64,000 nucleotides of DNA from Myxococcales bacterium (lineage in GTDB: Bacteria > Myxococcota > B64-G9), in assembly GCA_012798435.1 (NCBI GenBank), contig JAAZNF010000084.1:62001-126000 (forward strand), in the 5' to 3' direction. Position numbers and translations under genes: made by a program. How positions within the stretch are numbered: position 1 is the stretch's first letter; each line of letters starts with the position of its first letter. This document shows, piece after piece, positions 27,595 to 39,152 of this stretch. The notes beneath the pieces are model-generated. The model worked only from the letters and a program-made list of their open reading frames with translations. It was not told where the DNA came from and did not search any database.

Positions 27595-30564
27595 ATGACC
27601 TCGGCCTTGCGCATCCAGAAGTTCAACCAGCTCATGCAGCGGCGCATCCGCAACGTGCTGCTGGTGTCCACCCCCTACGACGCTTTCGTCATCCAGGAGG
27701 AGGGCAACCTCACCGAGCAGATCTTCCTGGAGTACAAGGCCCTGAGCCTCTCCAGCGCCCCGCACGTGACCCATTGTCCCACCGAGGAGGAAGCCCTCGG
27801 GCGCCTGTTGCAAGAACGCTTCGACCTGGTGCTGCGGGTGACCCGGGTGGCCGACACCGACCTGGCCGAGTTCGGGCGGCGGGTGAAGGAGCGGCAGCCG
27901 GACCTGCCTGTGGTGGTGCTGGGGTTCGACCACGCCGAGATGACCCGGTTGCGGGAGCTGGTGAGCCGCGAGGCGGTGGACAAGATCTACCTGTGGAGCG
28001 GGGACGCCAAGATCCTTCTCGTGATCATCAAGGAGCTGGAGGACCGGCTGAACGCCGACCGCGACATCGCCGTGGCCGATCTGCGGGTGATCGTGGTGGT
28101 CGAGGACTCCATCCGCTACTACTCGGCCTTCCTGTCGGTGCTCTTCCCCGAGCTGATGAAACAGTCGCAGTCGCTGTTCTCCGAGGGTTCCAACCGGCTG
28201 GACCGCCTGCTGCGCATGCGCACCCGGCCCAAGGTGCTCCACGCCACCACCTTCGAGGAGGCCACCGCCCTCTACGAGAAGTACCGCGACAACCTGCTGG
28301 CGCTCATCAGCGACGTGGGTTTCCCCCACGGCGGCGCGCTGGACGTCGAGGCCGGGCTCAAGCTGGCGGGTCGAATCCGCGCCGAGATCCCCGATCTACC
28401 CATCGTGTTGCAGTCGGCCGAGGAGCGCTTCGCCGGGCCGGCGCGAGCGTTGGGCCTCTTCGTCAACAAGAACTCGCCCTCGCTGCTTTCGGAGGTGCGG
28501 CAGTTCCTCACCGACTACCTGGGCTTCGGGGCCTTCGTGTTCCGCCTGCCCAGCGGCGAGGAGGTGGCCCGGGCGGCGGACCTGCGCGAGCTGGAACAAT
28601 GCATCGCCTGCGTGCCCGCGGAGTCGCTGCGCTACCACACCAGCCGCAACCACGTCTCCAACTGGCTGCTGGCCCGCAGCGAGTTCGACCTGGCGGCGAA
28701 GCTGCGGCCGCGCAAGGTCAGCGACTTCGCCTCCATCGAGGAGGTGCGCCGCTACCTGATCGAGGAACTGTCGCACCTGCGCCGCACCGAGAACGCCGGG
28801 ACCATCACCGACTTCTCGGCGCGGGCCTTCGACCGCGAGAGCCTGTTCCAGCGCGTCGGCGAGGGTTCGCTGGGGGGCAAGGCCCGGGGGCTGGCCTTCC
28901 TCAACCACCTGCTCACGGTGCAAGCCGAGGACGGGCGCCTGGCCGGTCTGCGGGTGTGCCTGCCCCAGACCTTCGTGCTCACCACCGACATCTTCGACGC
29001 CTTCCTGCAGGAGAACCGGCTGATGCCGGCGGAACTGCTCGAGCTCTCGGACGCGGAGATCCTGGCGCGCTTCGAACGGGCGACCCTGAACCCCGGAGTG
29101 CGCCGTAGCCTGGAGGTCATGCTGGAGAACCTCGCGGGCCCGCTGGCGGTGCGCTCCTCATCGCTGCTCGAAGACGACATGCTCCACCCGCTGGCAGGGA
29201 TCTACGAGACGGTGATGATCCCCAACAACGACCCCGATCCCGGGGCGCGGCGGTTGGATCTGGAGCGTGCCGTGCGCCGGGTGTTCGCCTCGACCTTCCT
29301 GCGCAACTCGCGCGCCTACCTGACCCAGTTCGGCAGCCGCCCCGAAGAAGAGAAGATGGCGGTCATCGTGCAGTCTCTGGTGGGACAGCGCTTCGGTGGG
29401 CGCTTCTACCCGCACCTGTCGGGCGTGGCCCAGAGCTACAACTACTACCCGCTGCCGCCGCTCAAGTCCGAGGACGGGGTGGTGCTGCTGGCGCTGGGGT
29501 TGGGGCGCACCGTGGTGGAGGGCGGCGACTGCCTGCGCTTCTGCCCGCGCTACCCGGCCATGCTGCCGCAGTTCGCCACGCCGCAGCAGACCCTGGAGCA
29601 CGCCCAGCAGAGCTTCTACGCGCTGGATCTCGGGCGTAGCCGGGTGGAGCCCGCCCTGGAGCTCAAGGACGCGGTGGTGCGCTACGATCTCGACGCCGCC
29701 CTGGAGGACGGCACCCTGCCGCTCCTGGCCAGCCGCTACGACGCCGAGAACGACGTCATCCAGGAGGGCCTGGGTGGCGACGGGCCGTGGGTGCTCACCT
29801 TCCACAACCTGCTCAAGCACGGCTCGGTGCCGCTGGCACCGGCGTTGACCCGGCTCATCGAGCTCACCGCGCGAGGCCTGGGTACGCCGGTGGAGTTGGA
29901 GTTCGCGTGCGACCTCGGCGATGTGGGGCGTCGATTGCCGGCGGGGGCGCCGCGGCGCGAGCCGGTCCTGTACGCCTTGCAGGTGCGGCCCTTCATGGCC
30001 CGCGAGATGGTGAAGGAGCTCTCCGGCCGGCCGCTGTCGGTGGCCCGGGTGGTGTGCCGCTCGCGGCGCGCGCTGGGGTACGGGCGGCGCCAGCTTGGCG
30101 ACGTGGTGTACGTGAAACCCGCCGCCTTCCAGCCGGCGCACAGCCCGCGCATCGCCCGCGAAGTGGCGCAGCTCAACGAGCGCCTGCTGGCCGAGAAACG
30201 CTCCTACGTGTTGATCGGTCCCGGGCGGTGGGGCTCCTCCGACCCCTGGCTGGGCATCCCGGTGCAGTGGGCCGACATCAGCGGCGCCCAGATCATCGTG
30301 GAGGCCTCTCCCGAGGGCTACAACATCGATCCTTCTCAGGGTACGCACTTCTTCCACAACCTCACCTCCATGCGGCTGGGCTACCTGACCATCCCGCCGG
30401 GGGCGCGGGCGGGGCGCGACGAGGAGTACGTGGACTGGGCTTGGCTGGACGCTGCGCCGGCATACGCCGAGACCGAGCATCTGCGCCTGGTGCGGCTCGC
30501 GGAAGGCCTGGTCGCCGAGCTGGACGGTCGGCACGGCACCGGCCTGCTGGCCGTGCCGGGGTGA
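27595..30564 (+). CDS. PEP/pyruvate-binding domain protein (PPDK/PpsA N-domain) with N-terminal receiver-like region
   Basis: 'GSLGGKARGLAFLNHLL', 'AVRSSSLLEDDMLHPLAGIYETV', 'LIGPGRWGSSDPWLGIPVQWADI'. Confidence 0.88.
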   Translation: MTSALRIQKFNQLMQRRIRNVLLVSTPYDAFVIQEEGNLTEQIFLEYKALSLSSAPHVTHCPTEEEALGRLLQERFDLVLRVTRVADTDLAEFGRRVKERQPDLPVVVLGFDHAEMTRLRELVSREAVDKIYLWSGDAKILLVIIKELEDRLNADRDIAVADLRVIVVVEDSIRYYSAFLSVLFPELMKQSQSLFSEGSNRLDRLLRMRTRPKVLHATTFEEATALYEKYRDNLLALISDVGFPHGGALDVEAGLKLAGRIRAEIPDLPIVLQSAEERFAGPARALGLFVNKNSPSLLSEVRQFLTDYLGFGAFVFRLPSGEEVARAADLRELEQCIACVPAESLRYHTSRNHVSNWLLARSEFDLAAKLRPRKVSDFASIEEVRRYLIEELSHLRRTENAGTITDFSARAFDRESLFQRVGEGSLGGKARGLAFLNHLLTVQAEDGRLAGLRVCLPQTFVLTTDIFDAFLQENRLMPAELLELSDAEILARFERATLNPGVRRSLEVMLENLAGPLAVRSSSLLEDDMLHPLAGIYETVMIPNNDPDPGARRLDLERAVRRVFASTFLRNSRAYLTQFGSRPEEEKMAVIVQSLVGQRFGGRFYPHLSGVAQSYNYYPLPPLKSEDGVVLLALGLGRTVVEGGDCLRFCPRYPAMLPQFATPQQTLEHAQQSFYALDLGRSRVEPALELKDAVVRYDLDAALEDGTLPLLASRYDAENDVIQEGLGGDGPWVLTFHNLLKHGSVPLAPALTRLIELTARGLGTPVELEFACDLGDVGRRLPAGAPRREPVLYALQVRPFMAREMVKELSGRPLSVARVVCRSRRALGYGRRQLGDVVYVKPAAFQPAHSPRIAREVAQLNERLLAEKRSYVLIGPGRWGSSDPWLGIPVQWADISGAQIIVEASPEGYNIDPSQGTHFFHNLTSMRLGYLTIPPGARAGRDEEYVDWAWLDAAPAYAETEHLRLVRLAEGLVAELDGRHGTGLLAVPG

Positions 30565-30568
30565 GGGG

Positions 30569-32435
<1,867 letters not shown>

Positions 32436-32451
<16 letters not shown>

Positions 32452-33461
32452 GAAAACTCCATGCCGGCCGAGGCCGACAAGAAGAACGACGCGCCATCTG
32501 CGGTGAGGAACAGCGAGGGACGCAAGGAGAGCGAGAGGGCCAACGCCCCGCTCGCCGGCCATGACAGCCCGGTCTCGGCCTGTAGCAAGGCTCCCCAGTG
32601 GTCGTAACGGTCGCGGGTCCCGGTGGCCAGCGCCCCCGCTCCTCCGCCGAGCCTCAGCCGCACGGAGCCGAGCCGTGGCGCGTAGGCGCCGCTGGCCACG
32701 GCCGAGAGGTGTTGCAGAACGCCGTCTTCGGCAGAAGCCTCGTGGCGGCCCCAGGCCAGGTGGATGCGCAGCCAGAGGTCGGACGGCAGGGCGCAGCCGA
32801 GGGACAGCGAGGCACCGGGCCCGGCGGCGAGCGCCTCGGCGTCGCGGCCAAATAGAAAGATCCCTCCGCCGTCGGCGCCGGCGAGGATCTGCCAGGACGT
32901 CGACCGGGACTCGGGAGCCACGGGGGATGCACCCTTCTTCTCGACCGTTGTGATCGGCACGGCCGGCGGGGGCGGAGCCGGAACCGCGCTGCCCCCGCTG
33001 GTCACCGCGGCGGAGGCGGCATCGTCGGGCACGGCCCCGATCGGGGTCAGCGGCGGCCGCGTGGCACGGACTTTCCTGGCTGCGCGCCTCTTCTGGGCCT
33101 GTTCGAAGACGTAACGCACCTTGGGCGGCGGATCGGCATCCGGCAGGGAGAAGCCGTCGTCGATGGCCAGGATGGCCACGAACTGCGCCTCGGCCTCGGT
33201 CAGATCGTCCCGGGCCACCGCCAGGACCGCCAGGCGCTGCCGGGCCTCGATCACGTGGGCGACGAAATCCGGATCGGCCTCTGGCGAGAAGCGGCTCAAG
33301 GCCTGCTCCAGGCGCGAACGGGCGCAGTCGGTGTCCAGGTTGGAAAGGCACGCCAACCCGGCGGCCAGATCCGCCTGGCCGGGGAAGGCCTCGCCCGCGC
33401 GAGCGGGGCCGGTGACGAGGCCGAGCAACAAGAGCCCGAGAATGGTCGGTTCAGTCCGCAA
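32436..33461 (-). CDS. Secreted protein with C-terminal beta-barrel-like domain
   Basis: Signal peptide 'LLLLGLVTGPARA'; N-terminal repeat-like helices, Pro-rich linker, C-terminal amphipathic strands ending in 'MEFSWPIP'. Confidence 0.65.
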
Positions 33462-33945
33462 GGCCGTCGCCTCCTGCGTCGCCGTCCGGGCCCGCGTCCG
33501 GCGCCGCGTCGGCGTCCGGGCCGCCGTCGCCTCCGTCCTGGGGTGGAGTGCGGGGGAACACCCAGAACCATCCCCACACCGAGTGCGTCTGCCGCCGCAG
33601 GGCCACCGTTAGCCGCACCGTGTGCCGATCGATCTCGGCGTCCGGCTGGGCCTGCAGCACCACCTCCAGCGAGTTGTCGGCGCCGGAGAAGTCCGCCCGC
33701 GCGAACCCCAGGCCGGGGCCGAAGTCGAGCTGGGTGAGGATGGCCTGAGAGCTTGTCCCCCAGGGAGGGGGCCGGGATATTTCCACGCGGATCTGCTTGC
33801 GCTCCCCCTGGCGGATGAATTCGTCAGGAGAGAAGCGCAGCCCCGGCCCGGCGTCCGGCTCGCTGGCGGCGTCGGCGAAGGCGCCGCATCCGGCCGCGCC
33901 TGCAAGAGAGAAGAAAAGGACTGTCGCAAACGCGAAAAGCCGCAT
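33451..33945 (-). CDS. Hypothetical lipoprotein with Asp/Gly-rich C-terminus
   Basis: Lipobox 'LAGAAGC'; 'DGGDGGPDADAAPDAGPDGDAGGDG' tail. Confidence 0.6.
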   Translation of the reverse strand: MRLFAFATVLFFSLAGAAGCGAFADAASEPDAGPGLRFSPDEFIRQGERKQIRVEISRPPPWGTSSQAILTQLDFGPGLGFARADFSGADNSLEVVLQAQPDAEIDRHTVRLTVALRRQTHSVWGWFWVFPRTPPQDGGDGGPDADAAPDAGPDGDAGGDGLAD

Positions 33946-34071
33946 CGCGGGCCGACCTTAGCACACCCCCGAAGGAGCATCCAGTATTCCCAGAGGAAAA
34001 GAGGGGCTTCCGGTCGCCTGGAATTCTTCCCTCCTGTTGACAGCCGAAGGGCGGTGTGCTGCACTCGGGCC

Positions 34072-35169
34072 ATGATTGGAAACGCATTGAAACGTGCATG
34101 GTGGCTGCTCGTGATGCTGGCCTGTGCCGGATTGGGTTCCTGCGCTCACGCGCCGCCCGAACCCGACACCCTGGACGAGTCGGCGACTGACGACGCCGCA
34201 CCGACGGCGAAGCCAGCGCCCAAGGCGCCGTCCCCGGCGCCTGCGGCCGCCCCGGTTGCGGCAGAACCAGTGCCCCGCCCCGGTGCCGAGGCCACCGGCG
34301 AGGGCGCGGGTTCGGGATCGTTTTCGACCGCCAAGAAGCTCTTGGAGGCCAACCGTTTCGAGGATCTCCTGGGCGTCTTCGAGCCCGACCAGGCGCAGGC
34401 CTTGCCGCCCGACAAGAAGAAAGAGCTCCTCGGCATCTACGTGGAGGCGGCGCGGCGGCTGCGCGAAAAGTTCAAGGACATCGCCTTCTCCTCGCTGTTC
34501 TGCGAGCGGGGGCTCCTGCTCGACCCGCGCCACGTCGACCTCCTGCGCTTCCAGATCCGCAACTACCTCTCGCCGGAGATGCAGCTGGTGGGCGGCGCGG
34601 AGGAGCTCGCCGAGCAGCTCGTGGCGGTGGACGGCACCGAGCAGGAGAACCAGCTCCTGCGCGGCAAGGTGGCTTTGGAACAGGGGAAGTACGACGTGGC
34701 CGTGGAGTGGCTGACGCGGGCCGCGCGCAGCGGCCGGGAGCAGAACTCGCCCGCCGTGCAGGAGGCGTGGAAGCTCCTCGACGAGGCCAAGGGCCACCAG
34801 GAGGAGCTGAAGTCCTCGCTGTCCATGACCAAGGAGCTCGAGGCCATGATGGCGCGGGCCAAGGCCCAGGCCGCCAAGCTCCCGGCGGGCGAGGTCGAGC
34901 TGCCGCCCGAGCGGCGCTCGGAGATCATCCTGTACATGACCCGCTGGTGCCGCTATTGCGCCAAGGCGCGGGACCTCCTCAAGAGCCTCAAGGTCGAGTT
35001 CAAGGAGAAGGACATCGAGGACAACCCGCGCGCCATGCAGGAGCTGGTGGAGTTCGCCCGCGAGAAGGGCATCGAGCTGCGGGGGGTGCCGGTGGTGCGC
35101 ATCGGTGACGAACTGGTGCTGGGCTACAACCCCCAGCGCATCGAGGCCCTGGTCCGCAGCCTGAAGTAG
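34072..35169 (+). CDS. Lipoprotein with C-terminal glutaredoxin-like domain
   Basis: Lipobox 'AGLGSC'; helical-repeat middle; C-term 'IILYMTRWCRYCAKARDLLKSLKVEFKEKDIEDNPRAMQEL...GVPVVRIGDELVLGYN'. Confidence 0.85.
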   Translation: MIGNALKRAWWLLVMLACAGLGSCAHAPPEPDTLDESATDDAAPTAKPAPKAPSPAPAAAPVAAEPVPRPGAEATGEGAGSGSFSTAKKLLEANRFEDLLGVFEPDQAQALPPDKKKELLGIYVEAARRLREKFKDIAFSSLFCERGLLLDPRHVDLLRFQIRNYLSPEMQLVGGAEELAEQLVAVDGTEQENQLLRGKVALEQGKYDVAVEWLTRAARSGREQNSPAVQEAWKLLDEAKGHQEELKSSLSMTKELEAMMARAKAQAAKLPAGEVELPPERRSEIILYMTRWCRYCAKARDLLKSLKVEFKEKDIEDNPRAMQELVEFAREKGIELRGVPVVRIGDELVLGYNPQRIEALVRSLK

Positions 35170-35210
35170 CTCCCTGGACCGCGGCAAAACCCGCTGACAG
35201 GAGGAACCCT

Positions 35211-36410
35211 TTGTTCCCTGATGCGTCGGGCCGCGATGCCACCGGGGCAAGCGCGGCCGGACGCCAACGCGAGCCCCTTGACGCCTGGCTGCTCGGCCCA
35301 CAAAACCAGTGTGGTCGCGCGTGCGTCCGGCTGCCGTCTTGTCTTTCCTGGGTCGTTGTCCTGTGGCTGTCGGCGCCTCCGGCCGCGGCCCAGCACGAGA
35401 TCCGCTTGCTGCTCTCCTCCAATGCCGCCAGCGTCACGCTGACCGGCCGAGAGCTTCGCGTCCTCGACGACGAGGGCGAGCAGACGCTCGGCCGGGCGGG
35501 CCAACGGCTGGTGGTTTGCCGGGAGGGGGAGGGTGTCGCGGCCAAGGGCGTGTTCGATCCGCAGCCGGCCGTCCGCGTCACCGGCGAAGACGTGGCCGTG
35601 GACGGGCACCGGCCGCTGGGGGTGCTGGAGATCCGCGGCGGGCGCGGCGGGCTGTGGCTGGTGGATCGCCTGCCGCTGGAGGAGTACGTGGCCCGGGTGG
35701 TCGAGGCCGAGATGGGCGGAGGTTGGCCGCTCGATGCGCTCAAGGCCCAGGCGGTGGCGGCGCGCTCGTTCGCCCTGCGCCGCTGCCTGCAGCGCCAGGA
35801 GGAGGCATACGATCTTGTGGCCTCGACCTCGGACCAGGCCTTCGCGCGCGGCTCCATCGCCGAGGGCCGGGTGCGGCAGGCGGTGCAAGAGACCTTCGGA
35901 GAGGTGCTGGCCTTCGAGGGCTTTCCCGCCGAGGCCACCTACTCGGCCTGCTGCGGCGGCCGGACGGGATCGGCCGAGGAGGTCTTCGGCGAGAAGGTCC
36001 CCTATCTGCGCTCGAACCCCGACCCGTACTGCGCCGGATGTCCCGGGGGCGAGTGGCAACGGAGGGTGGCCCGGGCCGAGCTGGAGAAGGCCCTGGTGCG
36101 CGCGGGTCGCATCCGCGGCAAGCTCGCGCGTTGCGATACGGATGCCGGGACGCTCGTGTGCCATGCCGGTGACGCTCGCCTCGAACTCCGGCCCGCCGAG
36201 CTGCGGCGGCTGCTCGGCCCCGCGCTGGTTCCGGCGGCGCGCTTTTCGATCAAGGTGGAGAAGACGGGGCTGGTGCTGGTCGGCCGCGGCCGTGGCCACG
36301 GGGTGGGCATGTGCCAGTGGGGAGCGCGCGGAATGGCCGAGCAGGGGTCGGAATACCGCGAGATCCTGCGCCGCTACTATCCCGGCGCGGAACTGCGAAA
36401 GATGTACTGA
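35211..36410 (+). CDS. SpoIID/LytB domain protein
   Basis: 'LPLEEYVARVVEAEMGGGWPLDALKAQAVAARSFAL', 'GRGRGHGVGMCQWGARGMAEQG'. Confidence 0.93.
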   Translation: MFPDASGRDATGASAAGRQREPLDAWLLGPQNQCGRACVRLPSCLSWVVVLWLSAPPAAAQHEIRLLLSSNAASVTLTGRELRVLDDEGEQTLGRAGQRLVVCREGEGVAAKGVFDPQPAVRVTGEDVAVDGHRPLGVLEIRGGRGGLWLVDRLPLEEYVARVVEAEMGGGWPLDALKAQAVAARSFALRRCLQRQEEAYDLVASTSDQAFARGSIAEGRVRQAVQETFGEVLAFEGFPAEATYSACCGGRTGSAEEVFGEKVPYLRSNPDPYCAGCPGGEWQRRVARAELEKALVRAGRIRGKLARCDTDAGTLVCHAGDARLELRPAELRRLLGPALVPAARFSIKVEKTGLVLVGRGRGHGVGMCQWGARGMAEQGSEYREILRRYYPGAELRKMY

Positions 36411-37483
36411 TGCGCCTTTCCGACTTTGACTATGATCTTCCCCTCGAGCGCATCGCGCAGGAGCCGGCCTCCGAGCGCGACGGGTCGCGGCTCATGGTTC
36501 TCGAGCGCACAGGCGCGCTCCTGCACCGGTGCTTTGCGGACCTGCCGGAGTTTCTCGAAGAGCGGGATCTGGTGGTGCTCAACGACACCCGGGTGATCCC
36601 GGCGCGGCTACGGGGCCGCAAGCCGAGCGGCGGCGCGCTGGAGGTCCTGCTCGACCGCCTGGAGGAGAGCGAGACGGAGCACAACGGGCGCTTTCTCTCC
36701 CGGTGGCGCTGCCTGATGCAGGCCGCCCGGCCGCTGCGGGCGGGCGGGGCGGCGGAACTCCCCCAGGCGGGGCGGTTGCGAGTCATCGAGCGGACCGCGG
36801 GCGGACTGTGCCGGGTAGAACTCGATCTGCCACGCCCCTGGCCGGATTACCTGGAGAGCTGCGGCGAGGTGCCGCTGCCACCCTACATCCGGCGCGACCC
36901 GGCCGATCCCCGCTTCTCGATCGACCGCGAGCGCTACCAGACGGTGTTTGCGCGTCGGACGGGGGCGGTGGCCGCTCCCACCGCCGGCCTGCACTTCACC
37001 CCGCGGCTCTTGGAGCGCATCGAGGAGAAGGGGGTGAGGACGGCCCGCATCACCCTGCACGTCGGTCCGGGAACCTTCCTCCCCATCCGCACGGACGAGG
37101 TGGAGGATCACCGCATGCTGGGCGAGCGCTACGGGGTGTCCTCCGAAGCCGCTGTCGCCATCCGCGCCTGCCGGGCCCGAGGCGGGAGGGTGGTGGCCGT
37201 GGGGACCACCGTGGTGCGTGCGCTAGAGAGCGCCGCCCGCGACGGCGAGGTGAGGGCCGGGGAGGGCGAGACCGATCTCTTCATCCGGCCCGGGCACCGC
37301 TTCCAGGCGGTGGACGCGCTTGTCACCAACTTTCACCTGCCGCGCTCCACCCTGTTGCTTTTGGTGTGCGCCTTCGCCGGGCGGGAGAGGATCCTGGCGG
37401 CCTATGCCGAGGCGGTACGGCTCGGGTATCGATTCTATTCCTACGGGGACGCCATGTTGATCGACGGAAGGGATGGCTCGTGA
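36410..37483 (+). CDS. queA: S-adenosylmethionine:tRNA ribosyltransferase-isomerase
   Basis: 'MRLSDFDYDLPLERIAQEP', 'LNDTRVIPARL', 'AAPTAGLHFTPRLLERIEEKGV', 'NFHLPRSTLLLLVCAFAG'. Confidence 0.98.
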   Translation: MRLSDFDYDLPLERIAQEPASERDGSRLMVLERTGALLHRCFADLPEFLEERDLVVLNDTRVIPARLRGRKPSGGALEVLLDRLEESETEHNGRFLSRWRCLMQAARPLRAGGAAELPQAGRLRVIERTAGGLCRVELDLPRPWPDYLESCGEVPLPPYIRRDPADPRFSIDRERYQTVFARRTGAVAAPTAGLHFTPRLLERIEEKGVRTARITLHVGPGTFLPIRTDEVEDHRMLGERYGVSSEAAVAIRACRARGGRVVAVGTTVVRALESAARDGEVRAGEGETDLFIRPGHRFQAVDALVTNFHLPRSTLLLLVCAFAGRERILAAYAEAVRLGYRFYSYGDAMLIDGRDGS

Positions 37484-38625
37484 GCGACGCGGGACGAACA
37501 CTTCGTTTCGAGATCGTGGCGCGCGCCGCCGGCCCGGCCCGCTGCGGCGTGCTGCACACCCGGCGCGGCGCGGTCGAGACGCCGGTGTTCATGCCGGTAG
37601 GGACGGCCGGGGCGGTGAAGACCCTCCATCCCGACGAGGTGCGCGCGCTCGGTTATTCGCTGGTCCTGGGAAACACCTACCACCTGATGCTGCGCCCGGG
37701 CGCCGAGCTGGTGGCTGCGCTCGGAGGCCTGCACCGCTTCATGGGTTGGGACGGCGCCATCCTCACCGACAGCGGCGGCTACCAGGTCTTCAGCCTGCAG
37801 AAGATCCGGCGCATCCACGAGGACGGCGTCGAGTTCCGCAGCCACATCGACGGCGGCGCGCATTTCCTCTCGCCGGAGCGGGCGGTCGAGATCCAGCGTC
37901 TGCTCGGGGCCGACATCATGATGGCGCTCGACGAGTGCCCGCCGCACGACGCCGACGCGGCCTACCACGCCGCCTCTTGCCAGCGCACCACCCGCTGGGC
38001 GACCCGCTGTCTTTCGGCCCGCGGCCAGCATGGCGGGGCGCTGTTCGGTATCGTGCAGGGCGGCCTGGATCTTCCGCTGCGCCGCGCGCACCTTGACGAG
38101 CTGGCCGCGATGCCCTTCGACGGCCTGGCCCTGGGCGGGCTGTCGGTGGGGGAGGGGCCGGAGCGCATGGCCGAGGTGGTGGCCGACGTCGCGCCACGCA
38201 TGCCGCCCGAGCGGCCGCGCTACCTCATGGGCGTGGGCGAGCCGCGCGACATCCTGATGGCGGTGAGCGCGGGCATCGACATGTTCGACTGCGTTCTGCC
38301 CACCCGCAATGCGCGCAACGGCTCGTTGTTCACTCGTCGCGGGCGTATCCAGATCCGAAACAGCGTCCACGCCCGGGCCGACCGGCCCATCGAGGAGGGG
38401 TGCGCCTGCCCCGCCTGCCGGCGCTTCTCCCGTGCCTACCTGCGCCACCTGTATCTCTCCAACGAGATCCTGGGCCACCGCCTGAACACGCTGCACAACC
38501 TGCACTTCTTCGCCGAGTTCATGCGCGATGTCCGGCGAGCCATCCGCGAAGACCGCCTGGCCGCCTTCGCTGCGGAGTTTCTCTCAGAATTCGAGCCCCC
38601 CGTGTCGGACCGGCGCGAGGCCTAG
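37480..38625 (+). CDS. tgt: tRNA-guanine transglycosylase
   Basis: 'RCGVLHTRRGAVETPVFMPVGTAGAVKTL', 'LTDSGGYQVFSL', 'FGIVQGG'; GTG start overlapping queA stop. Confidence 0.97.
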   Translation: MSDAGRTLRFEIVARAAGPARCGVLHTRRGAVETPVFMPVGTAGAVKTLHPDEVRALGYSLVLGNTYHLMLRPGAELVAALGGLHRFMGWDGAILTDSGGYQVFSLQKIRRIHEDGVEFRSHIDGGAHFLSPERAVEIQRLLGADIMMALDECPPHDADAAYHAASCQRTTRWATRCLSARGQHGGALFGIVQGGLDLPLRRAHLDELAAMPFDGLALGGLSVGEGPERMAEVVADVAPRMPPERPRYLMGVGEPRDILMAVSAGIDMFDCVLPTRNARNGSLFTRRGRIQIRNSVHARADRPIEEGCACPACRRFSRAYLRHLYLSNEILGHRLNTLHNLHFFAEFMRDVRRAIREDRLAAFAAEFLSEFEPPVSDRREA

Positions 38626-38744
38626 CCTCCCGGGACCTTTTCGAAAAGTGCATAAATTGTTTGATCTCCCAGGCCAATTTTGTTATGGAGGCTAGCCTGC
38701 CGCGGAGCCGGACTGTGCCGGCGGCTGGCGAGGAGGCTACACCC

Positions 38745-39119
38745 TTGGATTCGATACTGTTTTCATTGTTGGCGCAGGAGCAGGGAGGACAAGGCACTCC
38801 GGGCGCTGCCGGTTGCCAGGGCATGATGGGGATGCTGTTCCCCATCCTGCTCATGTTCGTCATCATCTTCTTCTTGATCATTCGCCCCCAGCAGAAGCAG
38901 CAGCGCCAGCTCCAGGAGATGCTCAAGGCGCTCAAGAAGGGCGACAAGGTCATCACCGCCTCGGGCATCTTCGGCACCATCGTAAACCTCAATGACAACG
39001 TGGTCACCCTGGAGGTGGCCAAGAACGTCCACCTGCGCATCCTGCGGGCCCAGGTGGCTGGCCTGCAGTCCGGCGCCCTGGAGAAGGCGGGCGAAGAAGC
39101 CGCCACCGAGGGCAAGTAA
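38745..39119 (+). CDS. yajC: Preprotein translocase subunit YajC
   Basis: 'MLFPILLMFVIIFFLIIRPQQKQQRQLQEMLKALKKGDKVITASGIFGTIV'; TTG start with AGGAGG 8 nt upstream. Confidence 0.92.
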   Translation: MDSILFSLLAQEQGGQGTPGAAGCQGMMGMLFPILLMFVIIFFLIIRPQQKQQRQLQEMLKALKKGDKVITASGIFGTIVNLNDNVVTLEVAKNVHLRILRAQVAGLQSGALEKAGEEAATEGK

Positions 39120-39152
39120 GCGCACTCGCAGTCCCCATCGGAGAGATCGATC

